A DNA stretch of 64,000 nucleotides from the NCBI RefSeq assembly GCF_014197615.1, contig NZ_JACIFY010000003.1:248001-312000 (forward strand). Direction: 5' to 3'. The DNA is from Rhizobium esperanzae (lineage in GTDB: Bacteria > Pseudomonadota > Alphaproteobacteria > Rhizobiales > Rhizobiaceae). Made by a program: the position numbers and the translations under genes. Positions 1 to 9,444 of the stretch are shown here, piece after piece. The number at the start of each line of letters is the position of its first letter. Within the stretch, counting starts at the first letter, position 1. Below the pieces are notes generated by a model that saw only the letters and a program-made list of their open reading frames with translations, made no database searches and had not been told where the DNA came from.

Positions 1-2
1 TT

Positions 3-1355
3 TCCGGCTCACGCGCCACACAGGCCGCAGCCAAGGTCGATCTCCTGACACTCTGTGAAATGGTGCTGTCGAGCCGGGGTGAAGCGTCCGGCATGGCCCT
101 TGCGGCCGAAATACTCGATCGCTGGGAAGCGCTCGACAGCGAGGGTGCGCAGGCATTCCTCCAGATGCTGCATGAAAAATTCGGCCCCGACACGGCGAGG
201 CTCGACCAGGCGATTGAAAATTACCGCGCCGACAAAAGCTCTGCCGCCATCATTGCGCTCCACCAGGCGGCTGAGCCACGGCGACAGGAACTCCTGCGCC
301 GATTGAACCATGCGCCGAACGGCACCGCCAAGCTCGTCCGGATGCGCCAGCAGTTGCTTGCTTCAAAAAACCAATCTGCAGGTTATCACGCCCTTGATGC
401 CGATTTCACCCATCTGTTCGGCTCCTGGTTCAATCGGGGCTTCCTGACGCTCAGGCCGATCGACTGGACGACGCCGGCTTACATCCTTGAAAAGATCATC
501 AAATACGAGGCGGTGCACGAAATCGCCGGCTGGGAGGAGTTGCGCCGTCGTTTGGCGCCGGCTGACCGCCGATGCTTTGCCTTTTTTCACCCTCGCCTGG
601 CCGACGAGCCGCTCGTGTTCGTTGAGGTGGCACTCACACGGTCGGTGCCGAGAGCGATTGGAGACGTCCTCGACGAGGGCAGGGAGCAGATCAATGCCGA
701 TGAGGCGACGACGGCCGTCTTCTATTCGATTTCCAACTGCCAGGATGGCTTGCGCGGAATTTCGTTCGGCAACTTCCTGATCAAGCAGGTCGTGGAAGAC
801 TTGCGCAGGGACTTGCCCGGGCTGAAGAATTTCGTGACGCTGTCGCCCGTGCCGGGTTTTGCCCGTTGGCTTGCCAAGGCGCGCGCTTCGGCCGGCGACC
901 GGTTGCTGCCGGCAGCGGCCCGCAAAACGCTGATGTTGCTGGACGATCCGAACTGGCCCGCCAACGAGAAGACGGCGGCCGAAGTGGAGCGCGTGCTGCT
1001 GCCGCTGGCGGCGGGCTACTTCCTGATTGAGCGGACGCCGGAAGGGCGCCCCGTCGATCCCGTCGCCCGCTTCCATCTCGGCAACGGCGCTCGGCTTGAA
1101 AGGCTGAATTTTCTTGGCGACCGCTCGACCAAGGCGATGCAGCAGGCACACGGCCTGATGGTCAATTACCTCTACAAGCTCGATGATATCGTGGCCAATC
1201 ACGAGGCTCTGGCGCAGCGCGGCGAAGTGATTGCCTCGCCGGATGTCAAAAAACTGGTCAACCAAGACGAAAGCCGTAACGGCGGTAATGGCCAAGAGGG
1301 CTCCCGGCCATTCGCACAGATCATGAACTCAACGCTTGGAGGAGGGCGAAAGTGA
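3..1355 (+). CDS. matA: malonyl-CoA decarboxylase, 5' end outside window
   Basis: Converts malonyl-CoA to acetyl-CoA and CO2, the last step of malonate use. The reading frame is open to the left edge of the window, and the residues before the first ATG (position 60) continue as plausible protein. I therefore infer that the true start lies upstream and position 60 is not the start. The visible 431 residues after that Met resemble the rhizobial malonyl-CoA decarboxylase: an all-helical N-terminal part and a catalytic C-terminal part with the FVTLSPVPGFARWL segment typical of the family. The stop overlaps the GTG of matB by four bases, so the two are translationally coupled. The order matA-matB-matC is that of the R. 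leguminosarum bv. trifolii malonate operon, whose GntR regulator matR would be expected further upstream. Confidence 0.93.
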   Translation, partial: SGSRATQAAAKVDLLTLCEMVLSSRGEASGMALAAEILDRWEALDSEGAQAFLQMLHEKFGPDTARLDQAIENYRADKSSAAIIALHQAAEPRRQELLRRLNHAPNGTAKLVRMRQQLLASKNQSAGYHALDADFTHLFGSWFNRGFLTLRPIDWTTPAYILEKIIKYEAVHEIAGWEELRRRLAPADRRCFAFFHPRLADEPLVFVEVALTRSVPRAIGDVLDEGREQINADEATTAVFYSISNCQDGLRGISFGNFLIKQVVEDLRRDLPGLKNFVTLSPVPGFARWLAKARASAGDRLLPAAARKTLMLLDDPNWPANEKTAAEVERVLLPLAAGYFLIERTPEGRPVDPVARFHLGNGARLERLNFLGDRSTKAMQQAHGLMVNYLYKLDDIVANHEALAQRGEVIASPDVKKLVNQDESRNGGNGQEGSRPFAQIMNSTLGGGRK

Positions 1356-2866
1356 GCAACCATCTTTTCGACGCCATGCGGGCCGCAGCACCCGGCGACG
1401 CACCGTTCATCCGGATCGATAGCACGCAGACATGGACCTACAACGACGTATTCGCCCTTTCCGGCCGTATTGCCAGCGCGATGGACGCGCTCGGCATTCG
1501 CCCGGGCGACCGGGTGGCGGTGCAAGTCGAGAAGAGTGCCGAGGCATTGATCCTCTATCTCGCCTGCCTTCGCAGCGGCGCGGTCTACCTGCCGCTCAAC
1601 ACGGCCTATACGCTGGCTGAGCTCGATTACTTTATCGGCGATGCGGAGCCGCGTCTGCTGGTGGTCGCGCCGGCTGCCCGGGAGGGGGTGGAGAAGATCG
1701 CGAAGTCGCACGGCGCGATCGTCGAAACGCTCGACGCTGATGGCAGCGGCTCGTTGTTCGATCTCGCACACGATGAGCCGGCCGACTTTGTCGATGCCTC
1801 GCGCTCCGCCGATGACCTGGCTGCGATCCTCTATACCTCGGGAACGACGGGACGCTCCAAGGGAGCGATGCTCACCCATGGGAACCTGCTCTCGAACGCC
1901 CTGACCTTGCGAGACTCCTGGCGCGTCACATCAGGCGATCGATTGATCCATGCCCTGCCGATCTTTCACACGCATGGGCTGTTCGTCGCCACGAATGTTA
2001 CATTGCTCGCCGGCGCGTCGATGTTCCTGCTGTCGAAGTTCGACCCGGACGTGGTGGTTTCGTTGATGCCGCAGGCAACGATGCTGATGGGCGTGCCGAC
2101 CTTCTATGTGCGTCTCCTGCAAAGCCCCGGCCTCGACAGAGAAAGCGTCGCCAACATCCGCCTCTTCATATCCGGCTCGGCTCCACTGCTCGCCGAGACC
2201 CATGCCGAGTTTCAGGCGCGCACCGGTCACGCGATTCTGGAGCGCTACGGCATGACGGAAACCAATATGAACACCTCGAACCCTTACGAGGGAAAACGGA
2301 TTGCCGGAACGGTCGGCTTTCCACTGCCTGACGTGACGGTGCGCGTCACCGATCCCGCCACCGGAATGGTGCTGCCGCCCGACGAAACGGGCATGATCGA
2401 GATCAAGGGACCGAATGTCTTCAAGGGCTATTGGCGCATGCCGGAAAAGACGGCGGCGGAATTCACGGCGGACGGTTTCTTCATCAGCGGCGATCTCGGC
2501 AAGATCGACCGGGACGGCTATGTCCACATCGTCGGCCGTGGCAAGGACCTGGTGATTTCGGGCGGGTACAACATCTATCCGAAAGAGGTCGAAGGTGAGA
2601 TCGACCAGATCGAGGGTGTGGTCGAGAGCGCCGTCATCGGCGTGCCGCATCCCGACTTCGGAGAAGGCGTTACCGCCGTCGTCGTGTGCAAACCCGGCGC
2701 CGTCCTGGATGAAAAGACCATCGTCAGCGCTCTCCAGGACCGTCTCGCCCGCTACAAACAACCCAAGCGCATCATCTTTGCCGAGGACCTGCCGCGCAAC
2801 ACGATGGGCAAGGTGCAGAAAAATATCCTGCGGCAGCAATACGCCGATCTTTACACAAGGACGTAA
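1352..2866 (+). CDS. matB: malonyl-CoA synthetase
   Basis: ATP-dependent ligase of the acyl-adenylate (ANL) superfamily that makes malonyl-CoA from malonate and CoA in the cytoplasm. The 504 residues carry the family motifs in order: the phosphate loop YTSGTTGRSKGAM (about residue 160), YGMTETNM (about 300), the hinge region GRGKDLVISGGYNIYPKEVE (about 395) and the C-terminal catalytic lysine in PRNTMGKVQKN. The start is GTG, preceded by GGAGG at 1339-1343 and overlapping the matA stop. Length and neighbours match MatB; a generic fatty acyl-CoA ligase is less likely because matA and matC flank it. Confidence 0.95.
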   Translation: MSNHLFDAMRAAAPGDAPFIRIDSTQTWTYNDVFALSGRIASAMDALGIRPGDRVAVQVEKSAEALILYLACLRSGAVYLPLNTAYTLAELDYFIGDAEPRLLVVAPAAREGVEKIAKSHGAIVETLDADGSGSLFDLAHDEPADFVDASRSADDLAAILYTSGTTGRSKGAMLTHGNLLSNALTLRDSWRVTSGDRLIHALPIFHTHGLFVATNVTLLAGASMFLLSKFDPDVVVSLMPQATMLMGVPTFYVRLLQSPGLDRESVANIRLFISGSAPLLAETHAEFQARTGHAILERYGMTETNMNTSNPYEGKRIAGTVGFPLPDVTVRVTDPATGMVLPPDETGMIEIKGPNVFKGYWRMPEKTAAEFTADGFFISGDLGKIDRDGYVHIVGRGKDLVISGGYNIYPKEVEGEIDQIEGVVESAVIGVPHPDFGEGVTAVVVCKPGAVLDEKTIVSALQDRLARYKQPKRIIFAEDLPRNTMGKVQKNILRQQYADLYTRT

Positions 2867-2960
2867 GGCCACCGCGCCCTCTGGGAGAGGGGCGTCGGCA
2901 TCCCGCGTCGATCTGGAACACAACAGCTACGGCGCTGGAAGCGCCGGAGGGAGGGGAATC

Positions 2961-4307
2961 ATGGGTATTGAATTACTGGCCATAGGCCTGCTGGTCGCCA
3001 TGTTCATCATTGCGACGATCCAGCCGATCAATATGGGTGCGCTCGCCTTTGCCGGCGCCTTCGTGCTCGGCTCGATGATTCTCGGGATGAAAACCAACGA
3101 CATTTTTGCCGGCTTTCCGAGCGACCTGTTCCTGACGCTGGTGGCGGTCACCTACCTCTTTGCCATAGCCCAGATCAACGGCACGATCGACTGGCTCGTC
3201 GAATGTGCCGTCCGCCTGGTGCGCGGCCGGATCGCCTTGATTCCCTGGGTGATGTTTCTCGTCGCCGCTGTGATCACCGGTTTCGGTGCGCTGGGCCCGG
3301 CTGCGGTCGCCATCCTCGCGCCCGTCGCGTTGAGCTTTGCCGTGCAGTACCGCATCCACCCTGTCATGATGGGCCTGATGGTGATCCACGGCGCGCAGGC
3401 GGGTGGCTTTTCGCCGATCAGCATCTATGGCGGCATCACCAACCAGATCGTTGCGAAGGCCGGACTGCCTTTCGCCCCGACATCGCTGTTTCTCTCCAGC
3501 TTCTTCTTCAACCTGGCGATAGCAGTGCTGGTTTTTTTCATTTTCGGCGGCGCGAAAGTGGTAAGGCAAGAAGCCACGTCACTCGGCCCCTTGCCGGAAC
3601 TGCATCCCGAGGGCGTATCGGCGTCGATCAGAGGTCATGGCGGCACACCTGCAAAACCGATCAGAGAGCATGCCTATGGTACGGCGGCGGATACCGCGAC
3701 GACCTTGCGCCTCAACAATGAGAGAATCACCACCTTGATCGGCTTGACGGCGCTTGGCATCGGCGCCCTGGTTTTCAAGTTCAACGTTGGCCTCGTCGCA
3801 ATGACGGTGGCGGTCGTCCTCGCGCTGCTGTCGCCGAAGGCTCAGAAGACAGCGATCGACAAGGTCAGCTGGTCGACCGTGCTGTTGATCGCCGGCATCA
3901 TCACCTATGTCGGCGTCATGGAAAAAGCCGGTACGGTCGACTATGTGGCGAACGGCATATCGAGTCTGGGCATGCCGCTTCTGGTGGCGCTTCTGCTTTG
4001 TTTTACCGGCGCAATCGTTTCGGCTTTTGCATCGTCGACCGCGCTGCTCGGCGCGATTATCCCTCTCGCCGTTCCATTCCTCCTGCAAGGACACATCAGC
4101 GCCGTCGGCGTGGTCGCAGCGATCGCAATTTCGACCACGATTGTCGATACCAGCCCGTTTTCCACCAATGGCGCCCTTGTCGTCGCCAATGCGCCGGATG
4201 ACAGGCGGGAGCAGGTGCTGCGACAATTGCTGGTCTACAGCGCCTTGATCGCCATCATCGGCCCGATCGTTGCCTGGCTGGTGTTCGTCGTGCCGGGCCT
4301 GGTCTGA
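2961..4307 (+). CDS. matC: malonate/dicarboxylate carrier MatC
   Basis: Inner-membrane carrier that brings malonate into the cell for MatB and MatA. The frame is open further upstream, into matB in another frame, but ATG 2961 follows a strong GGAGGGAGGGG ribosome site and begins with the expected first membrane helix (MGIELLAIGLLVAMFIIATI). The 448-residue protein has about a dozen hydrophobic segments split by a central charged loop near residues 200-250, typical of the MatC/DASS-like dicarboxylate carriers with a MatC_N domain. It is the last gene of the mat operon, 94 bases after matB. Confidence 0.93.
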   Translation: MGIELLAIGLLVAMFIIATIQPINMGALAFAGAFVLGSMILGMKTNDIFAGFPSDLFLTLVAVTYLFAIAQINGTIDWLVECAVRLVRGRIALIPWVMFLVAAVITGFGALGPAAVAILAPVALSFAVQYRIHPVMMGLMVIHGAQAGGFSPISIYGGITNQIVAKAGLPFAPTSLFLSSFFFNLAIAVLVFFIFGGAKVVRQEATSLGPLPELHPEGVSASIRGHGGTPAKPIREHAYGTAADTATTLRLNNERITTLIGLTALGIGALVFKFNVGLVAMTVAVVLALLSPKAQKTAIDKVSWSTVLLIAGIITYVGVMEKAGTVDYVANGISSLGMPLLVALLLCFTGAIVSAFASSTALLGAIIPLAVPFLLQGHISAVGVVAAIAISTTIVDTSPFSTNGALVVANAPDDRREQVLRQLLVYSALIAIIGPIVAWLVFVVPGLV

Positions 4308-4601
4308 TGGCGGTTGTCGATTCGCAATTGCGGGTGCGTGGGCTGGCGAAGCTTGAGAATAATCGATGCCTCGATCATGCCGACGATCGTCTCGAGTGCC
4401 ACCAACCCGCCGGTGATCATGATTGCCGAAAGGCGGCCGAGAGCGTTCTATCGGGGCGTAAATGGCGCCTCGCATTTGGCTGAAGTGATTGCGTGAAAAA
4501 TTCTTGCCGTCCTGGGTAACCTAAAACGGCAGATATAAGCTCGATCACCGTCGTGACGGCTTATGGCAACCAGACATTCGCGCCTGTGGATCGTGACGAC
4601 G
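4308..4601. other. intergenic stretch between matC and cspA
   Basis: About 300 bases between the convergent matC and cold-shock genes. Short open frames here have no ribosome site and no recognisable protein. Nothing else is seen apart from the hairpin that follows. Confidence 0.5.
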
Positions 4602-4630
4602 AGCCCAACCCGCGCAACGCGGGCTGGGCG
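4602..4630 (-). terminator. hairpin downstream of the cold-shock gene
   Basis: Near-perfect inverted repeat (GCCCAACCCGCG paired with CGCGGGCTGGGC, one G-U type mismatch, three-base loop) just past the stop of the leftward cold-shock gene. There is no T-run, so it may be a weak or factor-assisted terminator shared with the convergent mat operon. Confidence 0.5.
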
Positions 4631-4645
4631 ATCTTCGATTTTCGA

Positions 4646-4849
4646 TCAGAGGGTCGAGACGTTCTCGGCCTTCGACTTTCCGGTCTTGCGATCCTGTCCG
4701 ATATCGAAGCTGACCTTGTCGCCTTCGCGGAGCGAACCGCCGCGCTGCAACGCAGACACGTGCACGAACACGTCTTGACCGCCGTCCTCGGGGGTGATGA
4801 AGCCGAAGCCCTTGTCGTCATTGAAGAATTTAACCGTACCTGTCGGCAT
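4646..4849 (-). CDS. cspA: cold-shock protein, CspA family
   Basis: A single 67-residue cold-shock domain, a small OB-fold nucleic-acid chaperone. The sequence shows [15 protein letters not shown] (RNP1, KGFGFI) and DVFVHVS (RNP2), the standard single-strand RNA/DNA binding surface, at the usual family length. It stands alone, convergent to matC. Rhizobia have several csp paralogues and the numbering cannot be settled from sequence, so the symbol is a family label. Confidence 0.93.
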   Translation of the reverse strand: MPTGTVKFFNDDKGFGFITPEDGGQDVFVHVSALQRGGSLREGDKVSFDIGQDRKTGKSKAENVSTL

Positions 4850-4892
4850 GAGATAACTATTCCTTGTATCATTCGTCGATTTGCAAAGCGAA

Positions 4893-4919
4893 ACTATACC
4901 GCCGCCGCTCTTCTATCAA
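4893..4919 (-). promoter_or_regulatory. possible cspA promoter
   Basis: On the minus strand a TTGATA box (4914-4919) and a TATAGT box (4893-4898) are separated by 15 bases, 44 bases ahead of the cspA start. The spacing is short, so this is a tentative sigma-70-type call. Confidence 0.35.
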
Positions 4920-4950
4920 CCTGCATAGCGGTGACGCAAGCGGAGAGGCT

Positions 4951-5463
4951 TCAGCTTCGTCGAAGGTCGATCCGGCTCGTGACAACGGACCGGCCTGTCG
5001 CCGGGTCGGTATCGATGGTGGTGAGACGCATGCCCGACGCTCCGATCTTTTTGATCGTCATCTCGGCACTTCGATCGCCGTTTACCTCTTTCGCCCATCT
5101 TATCGCGAGGTTTATGGCATCACCGTTGCGCTTGCCGCCTAGACCCGCAGTGCCGCTTCCCGCCCCAACATAGGAGCCGGTATAGCGATCGCCGTTCGCC
5201 TTGAGGTTGGCGCTGATGACGCGGGAAAAAATCATGAGGCTGGTGCAACGTCCGATGAGCGCAAGGGAAGCTGCGTTCGTGTCCGACTTGAAGCGGCAAG
5301 TGACCCTGATAGTCGGTGCATTTGTCCGCACTTTCACCGTCCCGTCACCGCTCCAACTTCCCGCAAGTGTTTTCAAGAAGGCGGATTCGTCGGCATAAGC
5401 GGCACCTGCCGTGACTATCGACGCGGTCGCCATAGCGATGGAGCATGCAAGGACCTTGATCAT
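4951..5463 (-). CDS. small exported protein of unknown function
   Basis: A 170-residue protein starting at ATG 5463; the longer open frame upstream reads as non-protein and lacks a start region. Residues 1-25 (MIKVLACSIAMATASIVTAGAAYA) form a clear Sec signal peptide with an AYA cleavage site, so the product is probably periplasmic. The mature part begins ESAFLKTLAGSWSGDGTVKV, with one Cys pair and a pattern of short beta strands such as GDRYTGSYVGAG. This resembles small beta-barrel or lipocalin-like secreted proteins of rhizobia, but I do not recognise a named family. It is monocistronic and lies upstream of cspA on the same strand. Confidence 0.7.
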   Translation of the reverse strand: MIKVLACSIAMATASIVTAGAAYADESAFLKTLAGSWSGDGTVKVRTNAPTIRVTCRFKSDTNAASLALIGRCTSLMIFSRVISANLKANGDRYTGSYVGAGSGTAGLGGKRNGDAINLAIRWAKEVNGDRSAEMTIKKIGASGMRLTTIDTDPATGRSVVTSRIDLRRS

Positions 5464-5799
5464 GCCAGTCACTCTCAGGGGAACATCAGCATCACAGCGC
5501 AGCCAATCAAGGCTGATGACGGCTGTCATATAATCGTTCGGCGGCGATTTGGTTCCGCATGGAAGCGTTCGGACTTACAACCAGCACGGCACACTCGCTT
5601 ATCGACAGGATTCAGCGCGCCAATGCTGCTTGCGCGTACCGATAGGGATTGCCGATCGCCCGCCTCAGGTTGTAGATCGGTATCGCACAAGAGGATTGTG
5701 CAGTCTGGTCGCAATGACGTCAACTCCGCTCGTCGATCATTGGCCGCTATTTGAAGCTTTGCCGGCGCGCTGCGCTGTCACTCGAGGGGGGGCGCGCCA
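5464..5799. other. intergenic stretch
   Basis: About 335 bases between the divergent exported-protein gene and the broken membrane-protein gene. The overlapping short frames in both directions have low-complexity, Arg/Cys-rich translations and no ribosome sites. Apart from the GAGGGGGGG ribosome site at its right end, nothing is seen. Confidence 0.45.
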
Positions 5800-6887
5800 T
5801 TGACTTCGCTTGTTCTTCCAAGCCGCCCGCTTTCACTGGCGCGCGACGTCATTTCCACGCCGAACGCTTACTTCTGGTCAACGCCTGTAATCCTGGCATT
5901 GGCTATCTTTCTATTCGTCGGGGAAGCTCCGGGGGTGATCCGTGATTTCCAGATCAGCCAGAACCCCATGGTGCTCGAAGATGGGGACGTGCAAAACGGG
6001 CGGTGCACGACACGCAAGGCAGTCTTTACCGACTGCGAGGCACGCCTTGTCTACAGTTACGGTGGGCGAAACTACGACACCGAGGTCGAGGTGATGTTCG
6101 TCGATTCCATAGCGGCGACTATGAAACCGGTCTTGTGATTTCGGCCGATCATCCGGAACTCGCGACGATTAGCCTGGGTCTGGATATGCTCTGGAACAGG
6201 ATCATCACGCTTACTCTGTTCGTGCTCGTGCTTGGCGGCACGAGCCTCGGAACGATTTTTCTCGCTATCCGCATCTGGCGGGTCAAGGGCCAATTGCGCC
6301 GGCCTGCCAGGCTGATCCCCGTCCCGGTCGAGATCGGCGCATTCGACCGCAAACGCGGCGTTCTTTCCATCACCTACAATGACAAGATTGCCGCCGACAA
6401 AACGGGGCGATCGGCTTACACGCGCATGAAGAGTGGGCAGGAGCCGCTGATCGTCGGTGAAGCCAACGGCAAGGCGATCGGGCTGGCCGTCAGGCACGGC
6501 AACACAGCCCTGCCGGTGCTTCTGGACGATCGTCTGCAGCGCGTTGAGCTGACCGATGCCGAGCGCACCGCGGCTCTTGCGCCATATCGGCGAGATGGCG
6601 ATCAGAGTGGGCCCGTATTGATCGAAGAACCGATAAGGACGGTATCGGTCTGGAAGCGGCTGCAGCTTTTCTTCGGTATGTTGCTTCTGATCGTTGTCGG
6701 TGTGGTCGGTTTCTGGCTTTGGTACGTCACGAGTTCTTCGACGCAATTCCAATCGCCTGGCATGGACATCAACAATCTCATGCCGGCGCCGCTGAACGAG
6801 TGGGGATGCGAGCAGTTGAAGAAGCGGTTTGGTCAGGATCGCGCACCGTTTGGTTGCGTCGCTGCCGATTATACCAGCTGGAAATAG
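5800..6887 (+). pseudogene. membrane protein gene split by a -1 frameshift near 6105
   Basis: Two overlapping frames make one protein. The first (5800-6138, TTG start after GAGGGGGGG) holds one membrane helix and a Cys-containing outer domain ending ...YDTEVEVMFVDS. The second, read from about 6108, continues with FHSGDYETGLVISADHPELATISLG, a second helix (LTLFVLVLGGTSLGTIFLAI), a cytoplasmic domain and a third helix near the C-terminus. Adding one T in the GATTCC run at 6103-6108 restores a frame of about 362 residues. The join lies inside the DUF3592-like segment between the first two helices. This may be a real lesion or a sequencing error; the function is unknown. Confidence 0.72.
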
Positions 6888-6910
6888 ACGTAGGGGCGTG
6901 CCGGTAGCGG

Positions 6911-7654
6911 TTATGCCCTCCCGTACATCCGGCTCGCCCGCAGCAGGCGCTGCGAATAGGGATGTTCGACGGCGCCCCTTCGCAACGCCTCGATATCGAC
7001 CTGCTCGACGATCTCGCCCGCTTCCATGATGGCGACGCGGCTGCACATGTGGGAGACGACGGCGAGGTCGTGGCTGACGAGGAGGTAGGTGAGGCCGCGC
7101 TCCTTGCGCAGGTCCTGCAGCAGATTGAGGATTTCGGCCTGCACCGACACATCGAGCGCCGATGTCGGTTCGTCCAGAAGCAGGACGTCGGGGTTGAGCA
7201 TCAGGGCCCTGGCGATCGCCACGCGCTGGCGCTGTCCGCCGGAGAGCTGGTGCGGAAATCTGTAGCTCAGCGCCGGATCGAGGCCGACCGATCTCAGCAC
7301 CGCGTTGACATCGACGGAATTCGTATCCAGTCCCTGGTTGCGCAGCGGTTCCTTCAGCTGCGAGCGGATGGTCTTGCGGGGGTGGAGCGATCCGTAGGGG
7401 TCCTGAAACACCATCTGCACCCGGCGGAAGAACGGCCGGCTGCGCTGCCGGTCCAGCATCTCACCCTGGAGTTCGATGCGGCCGTCGTAATTGGCGTTGA
7501 GGCCGGAGAGAGCTCTGAGGACGGTCGATTTTCCGCAGCCGGACTCGCCGACCAGGCCGAACGCCGTCCCTTTTTCGATGGCGAGGTTTACGTCTCTGAC
7601 AACAGGCCTTTGGCCGTGTGCGAAACGAATGGTGAGATTGTCGATCCGGATCAT
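6911..7654 (-). CDS. peptide/nickel-type ABC importer, second ATPase (DppF/OppF-like)
   Basis: A 247-residue ATP-binding subunit that powers uptake through the two permeases encoded upstream. It has Walker A GESGCGKST near residue 37, signature [14 protein letters not shown], Walker [13 protein letters not shown] and the H-loop LVSHD. It is slightly short for the DppF class because it lacks most of the C-terminal oligopeptide-transporter tail. It is the last gene of the leftward nine-gene operon, and its ATG overlaps the preceding ATPase stop by four bases. The substrate cannot be read from the ATPase; the operon context suggests a sugar acid or its oligomer. Confidence 0.88.
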   Translation of the reverse strand: MIRIDNLTIRFAHGQRPVVRDVNLAIEKGTAFGLVGESGCGKSTVLRALSGLNANYDGRIELQGEMLDRQRSRPFFRRVQMVFQDPYGSLHPRKTIRSQLKEPLRNQGLDTNSVDVNAVLRSVGLDPALSYRFPHQLSGGQRQRVAIARALMLNPDVLLLDEPTSALDVSVQAEILNLLQDLRKERGLTYLLVSHDLAVVSHMCSRVAIMEAGEIVEQVDIEALRRGAVEHPYSQRLLRASRMYGRA

Positions 7655-8508
7655 CGCGGCGGCTCCAATGCGCGGTCGTCAAGCCAGGCGGGATCGCGCT
7701 TCAGGATCGGCAGCCGGGCGGGGGGATTTTCGATCGTCGGCAGGGATGCCAGCAATCCTTGCGTATAAGGGTGTCTGGCCTTGTCGAGATCGCGCGCATC
7801 GAGCACTTCCACGACGCGGCCCGCATACATGATGAGGACGCGGTCGCAGAAATTGCGGATGAGGTTGAGGTCATGACTGATGAAGATCAGGCCGAGATTG
7901 CGACGGGCGACGAGTTCATCGAGCAGGGCCAGGATCTCCAGCCTGACCGTGACATCGAGCGCCGAGGTCGGCTCGTCGGCGATCAGCACTTCGGGTTCGG
8001 CAATCAGCATCATGGCGATCATCACGCGCTGGCCCATGCCGCCGGATATCTCGTGCGGATAGAGGCGGGCGACGCGTTCGGGATCGCGGATCTGGCCGGC
8101 TTCGAGCATGTCGAGCGCCTGGGCGTAGGTTTTTGCCTTGCTTACCTTCGGATGATGGAAGCGATAGGTCTCGGCGATCTGCTCGCCGATCCGCATCACC
8201 GGATTGAGCGAATATTTCGGGTCCTGCAGGATCAGGCCGATCCGCCGCCCCCTGATCGTCATCATCCTTCGTTCGTCTGCCGTGATGAGGTCGACGTCGC
8301 GAAAGCGCATCCGTTCGGCGCTGACCTTTGCGGTCGGCGGCAGCAGCTTCATGATCGCGCGACCGACGGTAGACTTTCCCGATCCGGATTCACCGACAAT
8401 GCCGAGCTTTTCCTGTCCGAGCGTAAAACTCACGCCGCGCACAGCGCGCATGTGGCCGCCGCCATAGGCGATTTCGAGGTTGCGAATATCGATCAGGGGC
8501 TCTGTCAT
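7651..8508 (-). CDS. peptide/nickel-type ABC importer, first ATPase (DppD/OppD-like)
   Basis: A 285-residue ATP-binding subunit. I place the start at ATG 8508 ([17 protein letters not shown]), which overlaps the upstream permease stop; the longer open frame adds an Arg-rich non-protein segment. Walker [13 protein letters not shown]-loop [13 protein letters not shown], signature [13 protein letters not shown], Walker [15 protein letters not shown] and the H-loop FISHD are all present. The C-terminal [12 protein letters not shown] stretch is typical of the DppD class. It pairs with the downstream ATPase as a heterodimer. Confidence 0.88.
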   Translation of the reverse strand: MTEPLIDIRNLEIAYGGGHMRAVRGVSFTLGQEKLGIVGESGSGKSTVGRAIMKLLPPTAKVSAERMRFRDVDLITADERRMMTIRGRRIGLILQDPKYSLNPVMRIGEQIAETYRFHHPKVSKAKTYAQALDMLEAGQIRDPERVARLYPHEISGGMGQRVMIAMMLIAEPEVLIADEPTSALDVTVRLEILALLDELVARRNLGLIFISHDLNLIRNFCDRVLIMYAGRVVEVLDARDLDKARHPYTQGLLASLPTIENPPARLPILKRDPAWLDDRALEPPR

Positions 8509-9440
8509 TCCGAACCTCTCGGGTCGAGGACGTCGCGAAGCGCATCGCCGACGAGATTGAAGGCGAGGCTGACGAGCGCGATGGCAATGCCGGGTGCTGC
8601 GATCACCCATGGGCTATCGAGCATGAATTCGCGGCCGCTGGCGGCCATCGATCCCCATTCCGGCCAGGGCGGCTGCGCGCCGAGGCCGAGAAAGCCGAGG
8701 CCGGCGGCGGTGATGATGATACCGGCCATATTGAGGGTGACGCGCACGATCACCGAGGGAATGCACATCGGCAGGATGTGGCGGGTGATGATCGCAATTG
8801 ATGTCGCGCCCTGCAGGCGCACGGCGGCTATATAATCCGCCTTGCGAAGGCTGAGCGTCTCGGCGCGTGCCAGCCGGGCGATCGGCGGCCAGGCGGTCAA
8901 CGAGATCGCGATGATCGCGTTGGTAATGCCGGGGCCGAGGGCTGCGGCAAAACCGAGCGCCAGCACCAGCCCGGGGAAAGAGAGGAAAATATCGGTGATG
9001 CGCATCAGGGTTTCGTCGACGATGCCGCCGAAATAGCCGGAGAAGGTGCCGATCAGCAGGCCGAGCGGTGCGACGATGATCGTCACCAGCATGATGATGT
9101 AGAGCGTCGTGCGGGCGCCGTAGATCACCCGCGCAAAGACATCGCGGCCGAAATTGTCGGTGCCGAGCCAATGGGTGGCCGAGGGCGGTGCAAGCCGCCC
9201 GGCCATGTCCTGGACGATCGGATCATAGCTCGTCAGCAGAGGGGCGGCCGTCGCCACCACGATCAGGAGCACGATGATGACAAGGCCGGCGAGACCAAGC
9301 GGGTGCAGGCTGAATTTCAGCCAGCCCTGATGGATCTGCTGCATCGACGACTGAAACCAGCCCTGAGGTTCCGGCGCCTGCAGCCATCTGCGAAAGCCGC
9401 CGGCGTTGGCGCTGTCTGCGTCTTCGGTGGAGATCGTCAT
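8505..9440 (-). CDS. peptide/nickel-type ABC importer permease (DppC-like)
   Basis: A 311-residue inner-membrane subunit with about six helices. The N-terminal region leads to the family segment HWLGTDNFGRDVFARVIYGARTTL. The EAA loop (LSLRKADYIAAVRLQGATSIAIITRHILP) contacts the ATPases. ATG 9440 is chosen; a TTG at 9464 would add eight residues and overlap the previous gene. The C-terminus [16 protein letters not shown] is diagnostic of DppC-type permeases. It is coupled to the ATPase gene that follows. Confidence 0.88.
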   Translation of the reverse strand: MTISTEDADSANAGGFRRWLQAPEPQGWFQSSMQQIHQGWLKFSLHPLGLAGLVIIVLLIVVATAAPLLTSYDPIVQDMAGRLAPPSATHWLGTDNFGRDVFARVIYGARTTLYIIMLVTIIVAPLGLLIGTFSGYFGGIVDETLMRITDIFLSFPGLVLALGFAAALGPGITNAIIAISLTAWPPIARLARAETLSLRKADYIAAVRLQGATSIAIITRHILPMCIPSVIVRVTLNMAGIIITAAGLGFLGLGAQPPWPEWGSMAASGREFMLDSPWVIAAPGIAIALVSLAFNLVGDALRDVLDPRGSE

Positions 9441-9444
9441 GGCG

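Noticed and set aside
2595..2960. N-terminal extension of MatC
   Set aside because: Overlaps matB in another frame, basic and non-membrane; ATG 2961 has the ribosome site and first helix.
4314..4496. 60-codon plus-strand frame after matC
   Set aside because: No ribosome site and no recognisable protein.
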